Shown here: positions 18,601-20,000 of the stretch, one piece after another
Layout of the letters: every line of letters begins with the position of its first letter
Position numbering within the stretch: position 1 is the stretch's first letter
Assembly (NCBI GenBank): GCA_018398765.1
Contig: JAHBMJ010002889.1
Span: 4,892 to 24,891, forward strand
Reading direction: 5' to 3'
Length of the DNA: 20,000 bases
From: Chromera velia
Taxonomy: Eukaryota; Sar; Chromeraceae
The notes under the pieces: generated by a model
Database searches by the model: none
Told to the model about the DNA's origin: nothing
What the model saw: the letters and a program-made list of their open reading frames with translations, nothing else
Translations under genes and position numbers: made by a program

Positions 18601-20000
18601 GGAATTGGTCGGCCAAGAGCGTCTGGGCCAGGCTCTTGATCAATTCGCACTGCAGACAGGCGGAGACATGCAGCGAATACAGTAACTTTTTTGCTCTGCC
18701 TTCTAATATCTGCCTTCTAACATTTTTACTAATATCTGCCTTCTTTTTTGCTCTGCCTCGCCGGACACAACACAATCTCTCTCTTATTCTCTTCTTGATA
18801 TCGCTATTCTCTTTCTGCCTAGCTGGTTTCGCTCTTTGTCCATCTCCTTCTCAACAGCAAAGAACTTAAAGCTCGATCCTTGCACTGAAAGGAAAGAAGG
18901 AATCAATAAAGGAAGAAGACAGAAGACTGGGAAACCGAACGAAGGTGCCCGTCCCTTCCCGCCAGCCAGCCAGCCAGACATCTCTGCTCGCCTCTTCTCT
19001 GTCCCCCCCCCNCCCCAGCCTGCCTGCCTACCTGCGCAGGGGTGAGGGCAACGATGACGACTTCGTGCAAGTCGGGAGCGACCAGGCCTTCCAGCTGTCT
19101 CTGCACACGCGCACCCTCTGCTTTGGGAAGGACATTTCGGAGCTGCAAGCAACGAAAGGCAGGCAGACACATACAGGGGCAGACGTTTGATGTGTGCACG
19201 TGCTTGGTTTTTTTCTTTCTGTCCTTCGTTCTCGACTTGCACCGACACTCAGCGGTCTCGGTAAGGAGGATAGGAGACAGTCTGTCTCATACGGAAAAGC
19301 GGACAAGAGCACCCAGGTGTGCATGACCACAGAGCGAGAGGAGATACAGAACACCCGTCTTCAGAGAAAAAGCCTCTCGCAAAAGCATCAGAGAGAGAAC
19401 GGAAAGGAGGACGAAAGAAAGAACAAACAGACAAACAAACCATTCGAAGCACAAGGAAGGCCTCCCCTCGGTTGAAGGGCCCTCCATCTGCCGACGTCTC
19501 CTCCCAGCAGGACCGCCCAATGACACGAGAGTGGTCAAGAAAGTGCCACGGACCGAACAACCCCCTCCTGAATTGACGCAAACACACATACTTCTTACCG
19601 GACATGAAGAAAGAAGAGAAAAATCAGGTGGGGGCGTCAACAAAATAGACGCAGAGGCCCGGAGAGCGCATGATCGCAACAGCGAGAGAGAGAGAGAGAG
19701 TGTATGAGAGGAAGATGAAAAGAATGATGTAGGCTCTTCAAAGGAGCAGAGACCCACCTTCGAATAATGTAGGATCAAGAGAAGAGTCAGGAAGAAAAAG
19801 AGAGAAGTTCCCATGCAGTGGAGGGAGGATGCATCCATGCATGCATGCATGCAGAACTTTCTCAAAGAAAAGGCATTTCGGATAAGAACGAACGGACAGA
19901 TAGCTCCGTGCCCCAAGTATGCAAACAAACCCACTGACTGACCCCATTCCATGCCACGGAGCCTCCAACATCGACTTCAGGACATCCTTCTGATCCTCCT
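8158..20000 (-). CDS. Tandem UPF1/SEN1-like plus UvrD/TRANK1-like helicase protein, 5'-partial
   Basis: Thirteen exons in window: 20000-19943 (partial), 19567-19441, 19142-19032, 18649-17996, 17558-17363, 16902-16717, 16432-16026, 15592-14834, 14229-14176, 13898-13693, 13334-13013, 12316-12188 and 11892-8158. They join in phase into 2,313 residues; the stop is TGA at 8160-8158. Residues 1-about 200 are the second RecA half of a UPF1-like helicase (VIVALTPAQ, DILMVSPVRS, VWIVGN). A linker with VQMIWSL...AVRVWGLTADPEYM resembles the WSVDI...VLKVWDI linker of plant proteins that carry both modules. From about 570 a UvrD-like module follows: LSPSQ (Q-motif-like), Walker A GCASSGKT at about 593, Walker B LMIDDCE at about 990, and FDSLVLFNFFGNS at about 1320, matching the TRANK1-type LEFDDVLLYNFF. 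Residues from about 1450 on are low complexity. A nucleic-acid helicase or remodeller is inferred, but several motifs are eroded, so activity is uncertain. Two separate genes remain possible but less likely. Confidence 0.82.
12188..12316 (-). CDS. Helicase exon: degenerate motif III to IV
   Basis: 43 codons, phase 0, acceptor TTCAG, donor GTCAGC. SVRMRSANVHLLAKAF follows TADA and resembles QSIY.FRGA.v, but the GDpxQ core is not conserved. LSRCVATRPSLFQ then fits the NYRST.EIL position. Confidence 0.78.
12681..12700. repeat. (AG)10 microsatellite
   Basis: Perfect dinucleotide run in a helicase intron. Confidence 0.95.
12964..13012 (-). repeat. (GAGT)n at an intron donor
   Basis: On the sense strand the intron opens GTAAGTGAGTGAGTGAATGAG, so the repeat restates the 5' splice consensus about ten times. 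Confidence 0.92.
13013..13334 (-). CDS. Helicase exon: UvrD Walker B
   Basis: The acceptor is GTGCAG and the donor is GTAAGTGAGTGAG. DFLMIDDCETVTKTELALFR is motif II, with DDCE where UvrD proteins have DEaQ. The exon ends with GSGNLTMTADA, the start of motif III. Confidence 0.87.
13379..13409 (-). repeat. (TC)n on the sense strand near an acceptor
   Basis: The run is GA on the plus strand and lies about 45 bases upstream of the Walker B exon. Confidence 0.95.
13693..13898 (-). CDS. Helicase exon: EGVRALYEQGESSWERLM
   Basis: The acceptor is CGGCAG and the donor is GTCAGT, phase 2 (AA|G, Lys). Helical and charged, with ARETAVDICASIEALLIAHS; it lies between Walker A and Walker B. Confidence 0.8.
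14107..14161. repeat. GGAA tetranucleotide repeat
   Basis: Imperfect GGAA/GGGAA run just downstream of the donor of the 18-codon exon. Confidence 0.9.
14176..14229 (-). CDS. Helicase micro-exon: ARFVWREAERHIHAAATP
   Basis: 18 codons, phase 0 both sides, acceptor CTGCAG, donor GTCAGT. There is a long sense-strand (TC)n(TG)n tract just upstream of the acceptor. The sequence fits the alpha-helical insert between motifs Ia and II. Confidence 0.72.
14252..14376 (-). repeat. Sense-strand (TC)n(TG)n compound microsatellite
   Basis: About 90 bases of CA with CG interruptions and then about 33 bases of GA on the plus strand, ending just upstream of the 18-codon exon. The intron around it (14230-14833) also holds a poly-A run at 14768-14780 (plus strand) and nothing coding. 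Confidence 0.96.
14834..15592 (-). CDS. Helicase exon: UvrD Walker A
   Basis: 253 codons, phase 0. The acceptor TTCAG is fed by a TCTG microsatellite and the donor is GTCAGT. SSVLLAGCASSGKTRVVLSR is an intact Walker A (GxxxxGKT) of UvrD type; SSAVLVLPYDTPEEEVEEL corresponds to motif Ia; RFSICSLREFLLRL corresponds to the TvHsf segment. Confidence 0.88.
15597..15629 (-). repeat. (TCTG)n abutting an acceptor
   Basis: GACA units on the plus strand. On the sense strand they run directly into TCTTCAG before the Walker A exon. Confidence 0.96.
15779..15825. repeat. Alternating ACGT/CACG/CA tract
   Basis: Purine/pyrimidine alternation (ACGT units, then GCAC, then CA) in a helicase intron. Confidence 0.9.
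16026..16432 (-). CDS. Helicase exon: pre-UvrD region to LSPSQ
   Basis: The acceptor is ATGCAG and the donor is GTGAGT, phase 0. It holds LEFLDFRRAP and ends in LPFVLSPSQ, which reads straight into EAAA of the next exon, the LN..Q..A pattern before a UvrD Walker A. Confidence 0.82.
16480..16509. repeat. CACACG repeat
   Basis: About 30 bases of CA/CG alternation, some 47 bases upstream of the acceptor at 16433. Confidence 0.88.
16717..16902 (-). CDS. Helicase exon: EYMSALLKRIQRRFENLSP
   Basis: The acceptor GTGCAG directly abuts a long TG microsatellite; the donor is GTAAGC, phase 1. Amphipathic helix-like sequence is followed by KIEARYF, the probable equivalent of the short motif before the TRANK1 UvrD module. 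Confidence 0.8.
16906..16981 (-). repeat. (GTGA)n(TG)n directly before an acceptor
   Basis: On the sense strand GTGAGTGAGTGAG runs into TG units, which end in GTGCAG at the exon. Confidence 0.96.
17165..17188. repeat. TGTC tetranucleotide repeat
   Basis: About six units in the intron following the VRVWGLTAD exon. Confidence 0.92.
17315..17336. repeat. TGCC tetranucleotide repeat
   Basis: Five units about 27 bases past a helicase donor. Confidence 0.9.
17363..17558 (-). CDS. Helicase exon: linker, VQMIWSL...VRVWGLTAD
   Basis: The acceptor is TTGCAG. The donor is placed at GTCAGT (17362), which gives phase 1 and joins as GLTAD|PEYMSALL. The alternative donor GTAGTC at 17345 would be out of phase with the next exon. 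The segment resembles the linker linking SEN1-like and UvrD modules in plant TRANK1-like proteins. Confidence 0.78.
17996..18649 (-). CDS. Helicase exon: UPF1-like motifs V and VI
   Basis: 218 codons, phase 0, acceptor CTGCAG, donor GTGAGT. In order: CELIKSLAQTL; RVLSPIQALGMGPRGCDILMVSPVRS (motif V region; the usual D.FQG.E is lost); PLFQAMAQGARHSVWIVGN (motif VI region; VALTRAR has become QAMAQGAR); then W..L..H. The second half (GRDVWLQCPFSQDLRV ... LRRLVEGAM) matches the plant ARWKVCFSDDF ... S linker after the helicase. Confidence 0.87.
19003..19016. repeat. Poly-C run containing an unresolved base
   Basis: Nine C, one N (19012) and four C, just past the donor of the motif IV exon. The N marks a sequencing ambiguity in a homopolymer. 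Confidence 0.95.
19032..19142 (-). CDS. Helicase exon: motif IV (TPAQ)
   Basis: 37 codons, phase 0, acceptor TTGCAG, donor GTAGGC. It ends with HEVVIVALTPAQ, equivalent to the UPF1 motif IV I.VITPY.AQ, with the Tyr replaced by Ala. Confidence 0.85.
19441..19567 (-). CDS. Helicase exon: RGLFGPWHFLDH...NRGEAFLVLRM
   Basis: The acceptor is TTCAG and the donor GTTTGT (weak but in phase 0). LFGPWHFLDH and GPFNRGEAFLV match the SEN1-family pattern (FGPY.FldV ... N..EA.lv) between motifs III and IV. Confidence 0.8.
19684..19700. repeat. (GA)n microsatellite
   Basis: Short dinucleotide run in the first intron seen of the helicase gene. Confidence 0.88.
19832..19853. repeat. (ATGC)n repeat
   Basis: About five ATGC units, self-complementary, in the same intron. 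Confidence 0.9.
19943..20000 (-). CDS. Helicase exon (5' end beyond window)
   Basis: EDQKDVLKSMLEAPWHGM, ending in phase 2 at donor GTCAGT. In UPF1/SEN1-like helicases this is the stretch after the YRMHP motif, where a short strand and L-D-AP lead into the FGPY segment. YRMHP itself would lie just outside the window. Confidence 0.65.

Noticed and set aside
18120-18869. Plus-strand 249-codon frame
   Set aside because: Antisense to the UPF1-like exon with VWIVGN; shadow of real coding sequence.

Overview
This looks like nuclear DNA from an intron-rich protist. Genes are split into many short exons by GT-AG introns of about 170-700 bases. Introns are packed with microsatellites, and most end in TGCAG or TTCAG. 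No operons, bacterial ribosome-binding sites or RNA genes were seen. The style suggests a photosynthetic alveolate such as a chromerid (for example Chromera velia). That is a guess from overall appearance and from the plant/protist-type helicase, not something the sequence proves.

Layout: (1) 398-3310, plus strand: the last seven exons of PIG-M (GPI mannosyltransferase I, yeast GPI14), with its 5' half before the window. (2) 3311-7480: an intergenic island, partly AT-rich, with no recognisable gene. It holds dense blocks in which one short word (GGTTCA, GGTGCA, CCGGCC or GAATAGTA) recurs in both orientations. (3) 7798-8020: a 25-bp tandem repeat just beyond the end of the next gene. (4) 20000-8158, minus strand: thirteen exons (2,313 residues in the window, 5' end missing) of a very large protein. 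It joins the C-terminal half of a UPF1/SEN1-like SF1 helicase to a UvrD-like helicase of the TRANK1 type, followed by an ~860-residue low-complexity tail with polyQ, RGG repeats and a compact last 50 residues.

The two genes converge tail to tail and have no obvious functional link. PIG-M acts in the ER on GPI-anchor precursors; the helicase-like protein probably acts on RNA or DNA. Reading frames stay open and in phase across all the joins proposed here, which is the main support for the gene models.

The points most worth a second look are: the word-cluster repeats, where every word in a block carries the same base variant; PIG-M ending inside one of these blocks; apparent loss of several catalytic motifs in both helicase modules; and microsatellites that abut splice sites and resemble splice signals.
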